Assembly (NCBI GenBank): GCA_910589415.1
Contig: OU342633.1
Span: 16,158,858 to 16,222,857 of the forward strand
Origin: Malachius bipustulatus
Taxonomy: Eukaryota; Arthropoda; Insecta; Coleoptera; Melyridae
Length of the DNA: 64,000 nt
Direction of reading: 5' to 3'
In this document: piece by piece, positions 11,456 through 24,174 of the stretch
Numbering within the stretch: the stretch's first letter is position 1
Layout of the letters: each line of letters starts with the position of its first letter
Made by a program: the position numbers and the translations under genes
Notes under the pieces: model-generated
The model's input: only the letters and a program-made list of their open reading frames with translations
Told to the model about the DNA's origin: nothing
Database searches by the model: none

Positions 11456-11800
11456 TGTCTTTTTCTCTTGGTTTTCCTCTTTTGTCAATTACTGTTCCCA
11501 GTGTGTGAAATGATTTTCTTATTTTTCTATCTATCAATGATTATAGTCATAGATTTATCAATCGATTTCCTTTTATATCAAATTAGTTTCATTTTATGTC
11601 AATTGCTTTTCCTATTTACGTGCAGTAACAGCATTATAAACTTTGAAAAAGCATTTGGTATAAAAGGAATCAAATTTGACATAAAAGGAATTTAAATTGA
11701 ACAATCACACTGACGTTTGATAAATGGGAAAAGCATTTGACAAATTTAGAAACACAATTGACAAAGACGAAAACCAGAAGAAAAATACTGTAATAATTAT
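11456..11800. repeat. Repeat family E, copy 1
   Basis: The sequence has an internal inverted pair (CTTTTGTCAATT and AATTGACAAA with flanks). A reverse-complement relative lies at 15816-16090, sharing GGTATAAAAGGAATC and GGAAAAGCATTTGACAAA landmarks. The plus-strand ORF at 11360-11695 is a low-complexity hydrophobic frame and I do not call it a gene. Confidence 0.55.
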
Positions 11801-12153
11801 ACAATTTTATGATTTTGATAGTTTGCACCACTAGAATTTATGTATAATAGTTATGAATTGTGTCATTTTATTTTTTTAACATGAGGCAGTAAATTCCAAA
11901 TGCAAATGTCAATTGATGTAATTTTCGATGTAATAAGTGACCTAATTTTGGTAATTTGACGTCATTTTAATTGTTAAAGTCGAGTCAATAATGAAAATGA
12001 CGTCATAAATTGAAAACGGTTTCACGATCTCTAAAACCGCCGAACCAACTGAAAAACCCAGTTATTGTGCATCAAAAGCACAAAGTGTTTTATTTACCAT
12101 TTGACTCTAAGATAATAATTTGAGGAGCCAGTATTTATATTATACCAATTATA

Positions 12154-13838
12154 CAGGGTTACTGGTAACTGGATACATTCCTTTGGTGATCTGATAAAAC
12201 AAGAGGTAAGGAGTAAATTAACCCCAACATGCACTATACAAAACTCAATAAATTTTGAGATATTTCGATTTTCAACTTTTCTTAAAAAAATGGTTTCAAA
12301 TGTCTTGAAATGTAATTTTCAAAAAATCTACTTTAACTTTTTGATTTTTTTTTTTTGCTGGAATACTTGTCCAATACTATGCTTCCTTCTGGATTAAAAA
12401 ATATCCTGAGGTATTTCGATCGTGTGAAAATTTCAAAGAAAAACTTTCACAAACTATTTTTTTTAAATAAGATTTAAAAGTTTTTACAAGTTATTTCCGC
12501 AAAATTGTCAAGGCAACTTGCGTACAAATTGTTTTAAAAATTTCCCTAGTGTAGTAGCTATCTAACAAGGTACGAATCTTGTACAAGAATAACAGAATCT
12601 CCCCGCTATGTACCGTTACCGAGGAACAAATCCTAAGTCGGGACGTTTTAAAAAAAAATACGGCCCTGAACGGGGGTCTTAAAATTCTCGGATCCGGCCC
12701 ATCTTCAACAGGTCGTATTTGGGGGTCCCGAGCTTCGTCCCTACCAAGTTTCGTCCCGATCGGTAAAACTTTCAGACACTAAGAGTGTTTCCTAGGCTAT
12801 TCCCGAAAAATCCCGAAATTCCCGAAAAAATAACACTTCCCGGGAACGGATCCCGCTCATTTTCAATGGGCATCGTGCCACGGTGCGCCTCTTCAATCAA
12901 GCCAAATTTCAACTTTCCCACATGAAAACTGGCGGCTCTAGAGTGTTTGCTAGCAAAGTCACAGAAGTTTCGTAAGTATACGTATTCTTGTGCCCGAAAA
13001 ATGTCTGTCTGTCGGTCTGTCTGTCTGTGACTTTGCTAGGAAACACTCTAGAGCCGCCAGTTTTCATGTGGGAAAGTTGAAATTTGGCTCGATTGAAGAG
13101 GCGCACCGTGGCACGATGCCTATTGAAAATGAGCGGGATCCGTTCCCGGGAAGTGTAATTTTTTCGGGAATTTCGGGATTTTTCGGGAATAGCCTAGTAA
13201 TAGCCACTCTAAGTGTCTGAAAGTTTTACCGATCGGGACGAAACTTGGTAGGGACGAAGCTCGTGACCCCCAAATACGACCTATTGAAAATGGACCGGAT
13301 CCGAGAATTTTAAGACCCCCGTTCAGGGCCGTATTTTTTTTAAAAACGTCCCGACTTAAGGATTTGTTCCTCGGTAACGGTACATAGCGGGGAGATTCTG
13401 TTATTCTTGTACAAGATTCGTACCTTGTTAGATAGCTACTACACTAGGGAAGTTTTTAAAACAATTTGTACGCAAGGTGCCTTGACAATTTTGCGAAAAT
13501 AACTTGTAAAAACTTTTAGATCTTATTTAAAAAAAATAGTTTGTGAAAGTTTTTCTTTGAAATTTTCACACGATCGAAATACCTCAGGATATTTTTTAAT
13601 CCAGAAGGAAGCATAGTATTGGACAAGTATTCCAGCAAAAAAAAAAATCTAAAAGTTAAAGTAGATTTTTTGAAAATTACATTTCAAGACATCTGAAACC
13701 ATTTTTTTAAGAAAAGTTGAAAATCGAAATATCTCAAAATCTATTGAGTTTTGTATAGTGCATGTTGGGGTTAATTTACTCCTTACCTCTTGTTTTATCA
13801 GATCACCAAAGGAATGTATCCAGTTACCAGTAACCCTG
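12154..13838. mobile_element. 1,685-bp near-perfect palindrome (fold-back element)
   Basis: The left arm (12154-about 12963) and the right arm (about 13027-13838) match in reverse complement along almost their whole length of about 810 bp. Shared landmarks include CAGGGTTACTGGTAACTGG at the ends, CGGTCCATT/CGGCCCATC phrases and TCTAGAGCCGCCAG near the centre. The loop is only about 60 bp and holds a TCTG tetranucleotide run. TATA abuts both ends. No transposase is encoded, and minus and plus ORFs inside are by-products of the palindrome. Confidence 0.9.
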
Positions 13839-14053
13839 TATATAAATGGGAATTCCCTGTTTTGAAAAAAAATTACACAGTGTGACTCACACATGCAAAA
13901 TACAAATTATTTTCATTCAGCGAATTAAGAAATATTTTGAAAAACGTTTTCCAAAATTTGTAAAATAAAAATTCTGTCCTAATACTAATTTCAATTCTGT
14001 TCAATTGAAACAAAAATTAATAAATAATTTGACATTTATTTGCTGATGCTTTA

Positions 14054-14852
14054 AGGCGGCTTTACACGATGCCAGTAACTGGCGCGAGTTACTAGAACCG
14101 AGTACTGGGAGCAAGTGTTTTTCAAGACAGTGGTGTCTATACGGTTTCCAGTACCTACTTAGTGTACGAGTATTCAATATAAATGTCAATTTGAAGTACA
14201 ATATTTTATAAGTTATGAACTTATTTTACAAAAATGAATTTGAATCAAAAGCGTATTATCAAAAAATCGTTATTAATTTAAAGTCAATACGCGATAAATT
14301 GCTAGATATATTAGAAAAGGAACAAGAACCAAAAAAAAAAAGAATATAGGTCAGAAAATGGCTAACTAGAAAGGAAAAAGGAACATTCAAATAACATACT
14401 TTTAAAAGAGCTTGCATGGGAAGATATTATAGCTGAATACAGAAATTGAACTTCACAAATCACAACTAAACAACACGTGGCGAGTGGCGATCTACACCAG
14501 CTTAGTGCCCATGGCAGTCCAGTAGGACGAACGGTGGGGGTAGCTACTTGTGCCAGTGAATAGAAGGGCTTTCTATTTACTCGACTGGAATGGTTTACTG
14601 GAACAAGTGTTACTGGAATATAAAATTATTTGTTTACACTAGGGGAGTTACTAAACTCCAGTACTCGGTTCTAGTAACTCGCCCCAGTTACTGGCATCGT
14701 GTAAAGCCGCCTCATTTACGCGACTGGAACGGTTTACTGGAACGAGTGTTACTGGAATAAAAAATTATTTGTTTACACTAGGAGAGTTACTAAACTCCAG
14801 TACTCGGTTCTAGTAACTCGCCCCAGTTACTGACATCGTGTAAAGCTGCCAT
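14054..14852. mobile_element. MITE with GGCGGCTTTACACGATG ends and a duplicated right end
   Basis: The left terminus GGCGGCTTTACACGATGCCA is matched in reverse complement at 14694-14713. A tandem copy of the last 141 bp follows (14714-14852), repeating the segment with CAGTACTCGGTTCTAGTAAC and a second right terminus that reads GCATCGTG changed to ACATCGTG. No ORF or clear target duplication was found. Confidence 0.75.
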
Positions 14853-15815
14853 TAATTGAGGAAAGTATCAGGACAGCATTTTTATTTTACATAGTTTTAG
14901 AAAACGTTTTCAAAATAGCTTTCAATTTGCTGAATATAAATTATTCATATTTTGCACGTAAGTTCATCATACCGATGCAACACCCAGACTAAGAATATTG
15001 GAAGAAAATAATACAAGCAATAACTTAAGAAAATTAAAAAGTAGATATAGGCGCTTACCAAATAATATGACCAAAGTGTATGTCTAGGTAGGTATCTACT
15101 TTAATAGCAACTGGAACTGGATGTCGCTACTGCAATGGAGTTTCTGTCACTCCAGCACTCCACAATATTACACAATATACGATAATTAATTCGAAAAAAT
15201 AACTTTAAAACACCGCCGAACATGCAGTGTTTCGAGTCAGAAAGACAATTTGTGTCGTGATTTCTATTTGTGATTCCTGATGCATCTTCTACATTTATAG
15301 GTTTTTCCCCCTCCATCAAGCCTCATTACGGGTGCAAGTAATTAAGCCCGTAATGAGGTCCGTAATGGCTCTCTTGCATGTATTCATATAAGAATAAGTA
15401 AGTATGTATTGGTAAAAATTGTGCGGTTTAACAACTTCTTAACTCAAAATATGAAAATTATTCAACATTGTAATTTATTATTAGATTTTCAATTTTGTCT
15501 CAGAAATTGTCAAAATGTTATGTAAGCAGTAGGTATGGAAAGTTACCTATATTACTCGTAGTAAAGAATTTTTTCAAGTTTTTGAAATAAAATAATTCGG
15601 AGAAACGCTAGTTTCAAAAATCTGACCGAACAAAAATATTATCAAAAGAAAAATTTGAAAAAAACTCTGCTTCTTAAAAATCTATTTTTCTCCTAGCAGA
15701 CGTAAAGGGTGCTTTCAACTTAACGAGAATTAGTAAAATGTCCTCATTATAAGATTGCTGTAAAATATCTGAATATGTAAAACCTAAAACTATCGAATTT
15801 TCAGTTTTTTTCATA
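14853..15815. other. No gene recognised
   Basis: AT-rich spacer. The minus frame at 15101-15319 (72 codons) has no recognised domain and I treat it as chance. Confidence 0.35.
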
Positions 15816-16090
15816 AATAAATTACAGTCTTTTTCTTTTGGTTTTCGTCTTTTGTGAATTGCTTTTTCAAATTTGTCAAATACTTTTCCCATTAATAAAA
15901 CGTTAGTGTGATTTTTCAATTTAAATTTCTTCTATGTCAAATTAGATTCCCTTTATACCAAATGCTTTTCCAAGGTTTGTAATAATGTCACTGTACTTAA
16001 ATTGGAAAAGAATAACGTGAAACTGATAGTTACTTGAAAATAAGAAGAAAATCATTTGACAAACTAGAAAAAGCAATTTTTGTAGATAAT
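15816..16090. repeat. Repeat family E, copy 2 (inverted relative of 11456-11800)
   Basis: It shares TTTTCGTCTTTTGTGAATTG, AAATGCTTTTCC and CTTTTCCCATTTATC-like phrases with copy 1 in the opposite orientation. Its own ends form a weak inverted pair. No coding content. Confidence 0.55.
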
Positions 16091-16199
16091 TGTCGACATT
16101 TTCGGGAAATTCTACAACTTCAACAGTGAAAAACCTTCTTGAGTATCAATTGCGTAAAAATACACAATTTATACAGGTCATATTAGCGTAGTGGTTTAC

Positions 16200-17400
16200 T
16201 GTGAAAATTTAATTTAATTTCGTTTGAAAACGTGCCATAAAATGGATTTTTTAATTTAACAAAACAAAAATTTTTGCCAAATTTAACAATTTTATCCCTT
16301 TTTTATGTCCGCCACTGGTTACCTTCACTTTAAATGCTATTTTTTACACTACCTTTAATAAATCCGAAAAAAGTTACAGGGGAGTTTTGAAAACCGAAAA
16401 TTTTTAATTTATAAGAAATAAACATCATGTAAAAAAATCCGAATATCACCGCCATTTTTCTTACTTGCTCATTGAAATTTTTGGAAGTTAAAGGTTATTA
16501 ATATAGTTGTCTACTGTAAAAATTTAATTAATTTCAATTCCTTCAAAAAATGCTAATAAACATAGAAATTTAGCCACTTTTATCCTTTGCCTACCAACGC
16601 CCTTGACTTATTAATGGAAATAAACTTTTATTGCAATAACTCAAATTTCAAATAATTATCTTCCATTCTAGTTAATTTGGTAGTTTTTTTTTCTATTTTG
16701 CTTATACAGGGGTTCAAAAAATAGCAACTTTTCTAACATTCAAAAAGTAGCCATTTTGGAACGACTCGACCGATTTTACTCACTCCTTGTGAATATCTTA
16801 CTCCCGCAAAAATGTCAGCCCCCTAGATTGAAAAATGCGACCAGAAACCGTGCCTCATAGACTTTTTTTTGACATTTGGAGGGACACTTTTGTAGAAGTA
16901 AAAAAAAAACTTTAGGATTTTTTTATCGAAAATCAAAATAGGTACCTAAGTTTCACAATAGTAAAAATTTCTCACTCATCTTGAGAGATGAAGCTACAGA
17001 AACGGTTTTAAAATTTTAGAGAAATAAACATCGTGTAAAAAAAACTTCGATTATCTCCGTCATTTTTCTTATTTGCTTCTTGAAATTTTTGACTGTTAAA
17101 GGGTAGGTATTAGTATAGTTGTCTACTGTAAAAATTTCAGTTCAATTCCTTCAAAAATGTGCTCATAAATTGTTAGAGAAATTTAGTCATTTTTACCCTT
17201 TTCCTACCCACGCTTATTATTAGAAATTTTTTATTAATAGAAATTGTCCTAATTTTATTGCATTAACTCAAATTTCAAATAATTAACTTCCAATCTTGTT
17301 AATTATGACAAAAAGTTTTTTTCTATCTCACTTATACAGAGTTCAAAAAATAGCCCTTTTCCCTAAAATTCAAAAGGCCGTCAAAATAAAGGGTGATAAT
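16200..17400. repeat. Repeat family C, two direct sub-copies
   Basis: The sub-units 16480-16740 and about 17080-17360 are direct relatives, each with CTACTGTAAAAATTT, CTCAAATTTCAAATAATTA and TATACAG followed by GTTCAAAAAATAGC. Inverted relatives are at 48526-48800 and 63380-64000. No gene is seen. Confidence 0.6.
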
Positions 17401-18688
17401 TGAAATGATGGTTTGACAATACTAAAAATTGATATAAAATTTCACTGTTCCATTTCACAAAAAAAAACTTTATAATACCTATTTAGGTACTTATTAAAAA
17501 AATAAATTAAAAAGAAATTTTTTATTACACAGGTTATTGCTAAAAGGTGCCATCAACGCTCTACCACAGATTTCGGAGTAAAAAATATGACGATTGAATC
17601 TAAATTATCTAAGTATGTCGAAAAAGGCACTCTTCTCAAGATACATCCCTTATAAGGGAGTAAACCTAAACCAAAAACAGGTTTTCCGGAATAAGTCAAA
17701 AATGGATTAACTTTGAAACTTCAAAATTTCATCATCTACCACTATTGTTAAAATAAATAAATTGACATAGTTTTTTTTGTCACGTCTCACTTTTTACTCC
17801 AGAACTTTTTTATCCATGCACCACTCATCGATTCTGTATTTTTTATCCAAAGATTTAAGTACTACTAAACCTTTTATAAAACTTTGGTATCTTGCATATG
17901 GATTTCCCCATAATTAATTTTTAATGATGCACTTACCACGATGGCGAAAATCTTGCCCAATTTTCCAAATATTTCACTTTTATGACTCTAACTGAAAAAA
18001 TTACACAGTAAATTTTTCACGAAGTTCACAAACAACACTGATAGGAACGCAAAAATCATTCCAAGCAATCAGATCTTTTTTGGACAAAAATTATCAATAT
18101 TCACTGCTGTTTAATTATACCTTTAATTTAATTTAAATAATATAAAACGAAACAGATGGATAGTCGCTAAGAAAGATAAAGATTTATTTAAAAATAATGA
18201 CATTTTAAAACAGGTAAATTTTGTTTTTTGGAAGGGGCACAATAATAACATAATAATATTAATTGTATGTCAACAGTAAATCATCTAACCATCCCCTAAT
18301 TTACTTCTTTTATATTGTTTCAACTTGTAAGTAAAAAAAAAACTTCATGAAACTTTTACCTTTCAAAATAAATTTCACATAGGTATCTGCGTTTGATTGA
18401 GCAAGTTTTTTTTTAGGCATTTTTTCCGAAAACGGCTCATTTTACCGCGATGCAACAAATAGAAATTTTTTATTCATCGTACCAAATTACTAAGTACCTA
18501 CACGCAGGGTGGCTTAATTTTGATGTTTTAATAGGATAATTCCAAAATTTTAAGAGAACAGAAAAATAGAACAAGCATTCTCGATCTCTTTTTTTTGAGA
18601 AAACGCGAAAACTTAAATTTGCTATCGCCTTTTTTTATTTTCGAGTTATTTGCAAAAACTCAATTTTTCGTTTTTTATTCGCTCTATA
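17401..18688. other. No gene recognised
   Basis: AT-rich DNA with no recognised domain, strong palindrome or RNA gene. Confidence 0.35.
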
Positions 18689-18945
18689 CAGGATGGTTAA
18701 CAATTCGATTATCACCATTGGAATCTCGGAAACGGTAAAAGATACAGGATTGGTTAAATTAGAGAAAAGTTGCACAATTTTATCCTTATTAATCTGAAAA
18801 AAAATTTATGAAAACTTCAGGCGTTGCTGAAATATACTGAAAAAACTTAAAAATGTAGATTTCTAATTTCAAACATATCTTTTTTATTATTGAAAAGAAA
18901 TTGAAATATTTTTGTAGGTTTACATAAGACATCAAAAGGCATCAT
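18689..18945. mobile_element. Left half of a family B palindromic MITE, split by the 26.5-kb element
   Basis: Starting at CAGGATGG after TATA, the sequence follows the left arm of family B (compare 42726-43010): GTTGCACAATTTTATCC, TGCTGAAATATACTGAAAAAAC, TAGGTTTACATAAGACATC. It stops at 18945. The next family B bases resume at 45490. The break therefore marks the insertion point of the large element. Confidence 0.8.
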
Positions 18946-19430
18946 CCCAGTAAACACTGTTTAATAACTTGTATGTAACTGGTATAAAACAGCTGTTCTT
19001 TGGCAAGTAACAATTATGTAGCTTGTGCTGTAAATGTAGAGTACATGTACTCGGATATGTCCGCCTCATGAGGCAGTCCGAGTGATATAGCAGTTACAGA
19101 ACGATGTTCTGAAGATCCTACAGAACAGTAACTAGAATGTTACAATACGTAAATGTAACAATTACGTATCCATGTTCTTAGATTTTGATGGAACAGTTAC
19201 AGATCCATGTTCTCCAGATTTTACAGAACAGTTATAGAAAAATTATATAGAACATATACGCTATTAAACTAGAATGTTTTAGCACCTAAACGTAGCGATT
19301 ACCTAACAGTATTCTGAGACTGTGACAGAACAATCACAGATCAATTGGCTCCAGTTTTTACATAACAATGACAGAAAAAATACAGCACATATATGTAATA
19401 AATTTAAAAGTTTGTTATGTAACCACTCCT
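18946..19430. repeat. Left subterminal repeat region of the large transposon
   Basis: Short motifs of the type TTACAGAACAG, TAGAATGTTACAATACG, TGTAACAATTACG and CAGTTACAGATCCATGTTCT recur in both orientations within 480 bp of the left end. The right end is rich in related TTATGTAAC motifs. In plant CACTA elements, subterminal motifs are binding sites for the accessory transposition protein. A similar role is inferred here. Confidence 0.6.
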
Positions 19431-20509
19431 CATATATGGTGATGAAGCAGTGATGTCTCGACTTCGTCTATTTTTATAGATATATTCTAAAAATTATCAG
19501 TTTATTTGTAATTATATATAGTGTTCAGGGATTCCTTAAAGAACATTAATAATTACAAAGATTTTAAATTTTACATCTTGATTTGAGCCTTGTTCGCATT
19601 TTATTATTTATTTTTTTTTTGTTTGTAGTTTAATTATTCGGTAAATTATTAACAAAATTTTGTCATGTATAACCTGTTGATACGATTCCAACAGAGTTAA
19701 TTTTTATATTTTATGAAATTTTTACTGGTTGGTAAATAATATAATTGATCATTAAAAAAAAATTTATTGAAAAATTTTTAATTATTATTGTTGAATGTAG
19801 TTTTCATTTTTTAATCCAGCTAACAGATTAACAATAACATATTAATCAAATTGTACAAAAATTTATAATAAATTGTGAACAAGCCTTAGATCAGAATGGT
19901 TGTAAACTTTTTAAAATCTTAATTATTTATGTTCATAAGAGATCCTAAAAACCACTAATAATAACAAACAAACATATTAAGAAAACTGGTTGAAGAAATA
20001 TAATATCTTAAAAAAATTACCTATACATACGTATTCATATATATATATATATATATAAGTGTGGTGTAAAAGAAAATATACAAATTTCATGAAACAAGAT
20101 TTATTGACAATGTTTATATAACTGGAAAAATTCACAGTAGGAACATAAAATAATATGATTATTAATATTAAGCATACACTTATGCTTAAATTGAATTAAT
20201 ATGAATTAATTAATATTAATCATTATTATATGGAAATTACAAAGGGTAGCAACTGAGTCTTCTTTATAAATACTATACCATAATAGTTACAAACCAAAGA
20301 TGTGAAAGAAATTAATACATCAACAGCCCAAAGGCAAGAATTGGCTATTTTGGCAGGATAAAATATTTAAGAAATCTGTTTACAATAAAATAATAGAGTT
20401 GTAATTTTGATAATCTTAAGTTGGCTGAGAATTAATGGACCCATCAAAAAAGGCACTTCAACAAAATAGATAAGTTCTAAAAAATATTCAATGGAATGTA
20501 ACGAAAAGA
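19431..20509. other. AT-rich interior of the large transposon, no gene recognised
   Basis: An AT dinucleotide run lies at about 20037-20056. No coding region or strong inverted repeat is seen. Confidence 0.4.
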
Positions 20510-20735
20510 CTTACAGCGGGTATTATAAAGGCTCATTAAGTTAACGGGCAGATTTCTGTGGCCATTTCTGAAGAAAGTATCGAGTCTAAGTGAATTTTTT
20601 TAAATTTATCTATTCTTGACACGAATTTAATTACAAAAATGTTCATAAAAGTAATTTGACGTCGATATTGGCTTCAAAAATGGTCGCAGAAATCTGCCCG
20701 TTAGCCTAATAAGCCTTTATAATATCGGCTGTAAG
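20510..20735. mobile_element. 226-bp MITE
   Basis: The ends CTTACAGCGGGTATTATAAA and TTTATAATATCGGCTGTAAG are inverted copies of about 50 bp, including AACGGGCAGATTTCTG. The centre is about 110 bp of AT-rich DNA. No coding content. Confidence 0.8.
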
Positions 20736-20854
20736 TTGATAATTTTTACATTAGAGTTAAATACATATACATATGAGTTTGATGAATATGTGATGAGTTT
20801 ATGCAGCTCGAGTTTACATTGCAAAGTAAATATAATATAATATGGAATGCAGGT

Positions 20855-21468
20855 ACAAAAATTAAAAGTAGGGTTATGTAGGTGCTAAAAAAGACTTTTT
20901 TATACGTATAACAGAAATTTTAAAATAGATCAGTATACAGGGAAAACCAAAAATTAAATTTTTTTTTTTCAATGGATCACCCTATATATGAATTTATTTT
21001 TCGTTTCCTCGTAAAATTCTAAGCATAACTTATATAAAATACCGTATACCTAAATTCTGAAATATTCGTATTTGAAACATCATCAAATATTTTTTTAAGC
21101 AACTGTTGCAAATCTGCAAATCAAGAAATCTAACAATAAGTGCTCTACTGGGCCTCCATTTCTTTCAACACATTTTACAAGGGTTCTTCGCATTTTCTCC
21201 AATGAATCTGTTATGAATGCTGGGCTATTTTCATTTGAATTATTAATTTCAATCCGTATCAAATCTTTAAGATGATCGAGTATACGGCATGTTATATAAA
21301 TTATGCTTAGAATTTTACGAGGAATCGAAAAATAAATTCACATATAGGGTGATCCATTGAAAAAAAAATTTTTGGTTTACCCTGTATACTAATTTATTTT
21401 CAAATTTTTGTTATACGTATAAAAAAGTTTTTTTTTAGCACCTACATAACCCTACTTTTAATTTTTTT
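20855..21468. mobile_element. Fold-back MITE with a transposase C-terminal relic
   Basis: Arms 20855-21055 and 21275-21468 are inverted copies (AAAGTAGGGTTATGTAGGTG; GGATCACCCTATAT; CGTAAAATTCTAAGCATAA). Inner TATACAGGG/CCCTGTATA motifs occur at 20935 and 21388. The spacer of about 210 bp reads, on the minus strand, SLEKMRRTLVKCVERNGG then VEHLL. That is the C-terminal signature of mariner-like DDE_3 transposases. The spacer is therefore a remnant of the autonomous parent. Confidence 0.75.
21069..21268 (-). pseudogene. Mariner-like transposase C-terminal fragment
   Basis: About 60 codons on the minus strand encode LDHLKDLIRIEI, SLEKMRRTLVKCVERNGG and VEHLL before a stop. The pattern of a helical tail ending in a Gly-Gly...Glu-His-Leu-Leu motif is usual at the end of insect mariner-like transposases. 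The catalytic core is missing. It lies between the arms of the MITE and complements the N-terminal relic at 3370-3480. Confidence 0.55.
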
Positions 21469-22724
21469 GGGACACATGAAATAACAAAGTTAAAGGGGGG
21501 CGACATTATAATGAATCACCCTATACAGGATTAACACAACAAGAGCATAAATTTTATCTTGGGACAAACTGGTAAATCCTAACCAAAAAGTTTTAACTAA
21601 CTCTGTTGTGTCTTATTTTCTTCCCTTCGGTAGCGTTGCTTTCCTTGCCGGAACCACTCGCTCACACATTCTTCAAACTCCTTTTCAGTATTTTTGTGAA
21701 TACTCAACAGAGTTTCTAGAAAAGAAAAAAAAATAGAAATTATTAAAGAATAGAATAAAAGGAAAATAGTAACTGTAGGTACAATAATCTACTGTAATTA
21801 AAAAAGAGGACGTAACTATACCTATATGTGAGTAAATTTGCATTTAAAAGTATTGGAAAAAAGTACCTGCACCTTAATAATTTATTTTCATGTTATATGG
21901 ATGATCTAGTTAGTTTGATAATATATTATATTAATTCAAGCTACCTGATTATGGTTAATAATAATTACTATAATAGTGTAAAATAATAATTTTAAATAGA
22001 TACTTTTATAGAAGATTGAATAATTATACTTCTACCTTTTATTATTTTAGTTATCAATAAATTTGATACTTGGAAATTATTGCGGAGTCCCAACCATGAG
22101 CACTCCTTGGCCAATTTGTTGGTAAATGTTTTATTGTAGGTTCTTATTACGTGGTCCTTGAAACAATTGCCACCTATTTTTTTTATATGTAGGACCTAAA
22201 ATAAATATACGTAATTAAAAAAAATAAACAAGATTTTAAGAAATGTAAATATTACAAAAGCTTTCCGGCACTCAGGGTCATGTTCCAGCTTTTGATCGAG
22301 TTCCTGAAGTTCAAACCGGGAGTTGAGTATTAAAAAGCTGCTATAGGTTGTTGTCTCGGCGACATCTACAACTTCTGTGGTACGACTTTCAATTTTTGAC
22401 AGTCTGTAGTCAATTGAATTGAGCCTTTGCTCAATTCTTGTACATACTTTGTTTAAATTTCGAAATTCATCTGAAAAAGTTAAAAATTAATTTTAAAGGC
22501 GAAATATTATTGCTATTATTTTATTAGGTAAACTCACTTATAATCAATTCCTTCATATCTTTTATATCCGAAATCCACTTATCTAAAAAAATGTCACAAA
22601 AAAATTATTAATACTAATGACATAATTATTTAAGTTCAGGACATCAAAATAAAATAAAAATCAACTTGACGAAATGAAATTTACACTTGTCAAATATAAA
22701 AATCACTAATAAATTATTTTATTA

Positions 22725-23210
22725 TTGGTAACCTATAATGTTCAGTTAAAGTACGCATTAGCGTGTTTAAATCAAGCTAAAACACGCGCGTTTTTTAAAC
22801 GTTGCCCTAGCAACGTCAACGTTACCCCAGAAACGATGTCTAAATGTCAACTTTTTGATTGTTCTGATTGGAGTATACACTGTTACATCAACATAAATTA
22901 CCTATTAATGTCAGATATTTGAAAATCCTAATTCAAATATTCAACAATTTATGATCTCAAAATGTACCAATAATAAAAATTATAGTAAAGTATTCTTGGA
23001 TATCGGTCTTAAAAACACTCGCTCTATTTCGAGTACTTTGGCTCCGCCGTCTGCTCGAAAACTCGCGCATGTGTTTAAGACCTTAATATCCACTCATACT
23101 TTAATTATACTATTTGTAAAATTGTTATAAAAAGTTGCCATTTTGATTGTCATTTTAGTTTCGAAATGACATTCTTTTAGGCACACGTGCCTATTAGGAA
23201 TGCCCATAAA
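22725..23210. other. Intron 3 of the DUF4806 gene with a hairpin MITE
   Basis: Within the intron, about 22975-23115 forms a hairpin: TGGATATCGGTCTTAAAAAC on one side and GTTTAAGACCTTAATATCCA on the other. CGAGTACT and GCTCGAAAAC lie near the tip. It looks like a small MITE. The open frame 22725-22922 spans the flank of this repeat and I do not call it a gene. Confidence 0.5.
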
Positions 23211-24165
23211 TAAAACATAAATTAATATGAAACACAATTATTACTATACATACTCTGGTCGAATACATCCTCAAATGTAAGAATTGGTGTTTCAGTGATG
23301 TATGATACATCAGCATTCCCAGCTCCTGCCTGAGGGTGTTGTGTTGGAAGGTCTAGAATTTTTTAGATAATTAATGTACCTACCTATACACTTAATACAG
23401 TATCACCCAAAAAGTTTGCTTCATATTATGGTGAAATTTGAATAAACTTAGGGAAAATTTATGTACATGTTTTACCTTCAGCACTGGTAAGTTCCCCATC
23501 AAGAACTGGGTCTGTTGTGGCTTTTCCTTGGTCTGTATTTTGTTGCTCCCGTACTTCGAGACTAGAGCCGAAAGGAAAGTCAGGTGGAGCTATATCAATG
23601 TCAGTTTTTGAGACAGAGTCGTCGTCTTCATCAGAGGAGCTATCCCCAGAATATGCTTCTAGAATAGGTTTTAGTGCACTTGTATTTTTTCCAGTTTTTT
23701 TCCTTTTACGAGTTTCCTCCCTTGCCTCAAGTACATCTAGTTCGTCCGAAGAAGATGCTACCAGGGCAGCTTTTCTAGCTCTTTCAATGGATTCTTAAAG
23801 AATAAATTACATTTGTATTATCATCTATAAACTTATTATTATAATTATTATGGCTATTATAATGTTATAGGTATGAAGTCAGTATAAAGAAAACATTTAG
23901 GCATTTATTAATTATTGTTAAGCAACCCAGAGCACTTAACAACAATCAACAAACAACTATACAAACAGACAAAAGTCTTACAATAACTTAGGACAAATTT
24001 TACTAACTGTTTAACCCAAGAACGAATAATAGGAAAAACCTTTGTATGAAACACATTAGCTTAGGTACCTTACCATAATAACCTTCGAATCTGATGTGGT
24101 GTTGTTCCCACATCGGACAATTCTTGTCAGGAGGAGTTTGTTTCACTATCATATTCGTAACGTTC

Positions 24166-24174
24166 TTTGTTTTT
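24166..24174. other. 9-bp target site duplication, left copy
   Basis: TTTGTTTTT directly precedes the fold-back element and is repeated at 33146-33154 directly after it. The duplicated bases are coding sequence of exon 1 of the DUF4806 gene. Confidence 0.85.

Noticed and set aside
11360..11695. Hydrophobic 111-codon frame resembling a membrane protein
   Set aside because: The composition follows from T-rich repeat DNA, the segment is part of an inverted repeat family, and no conserved motif is present.
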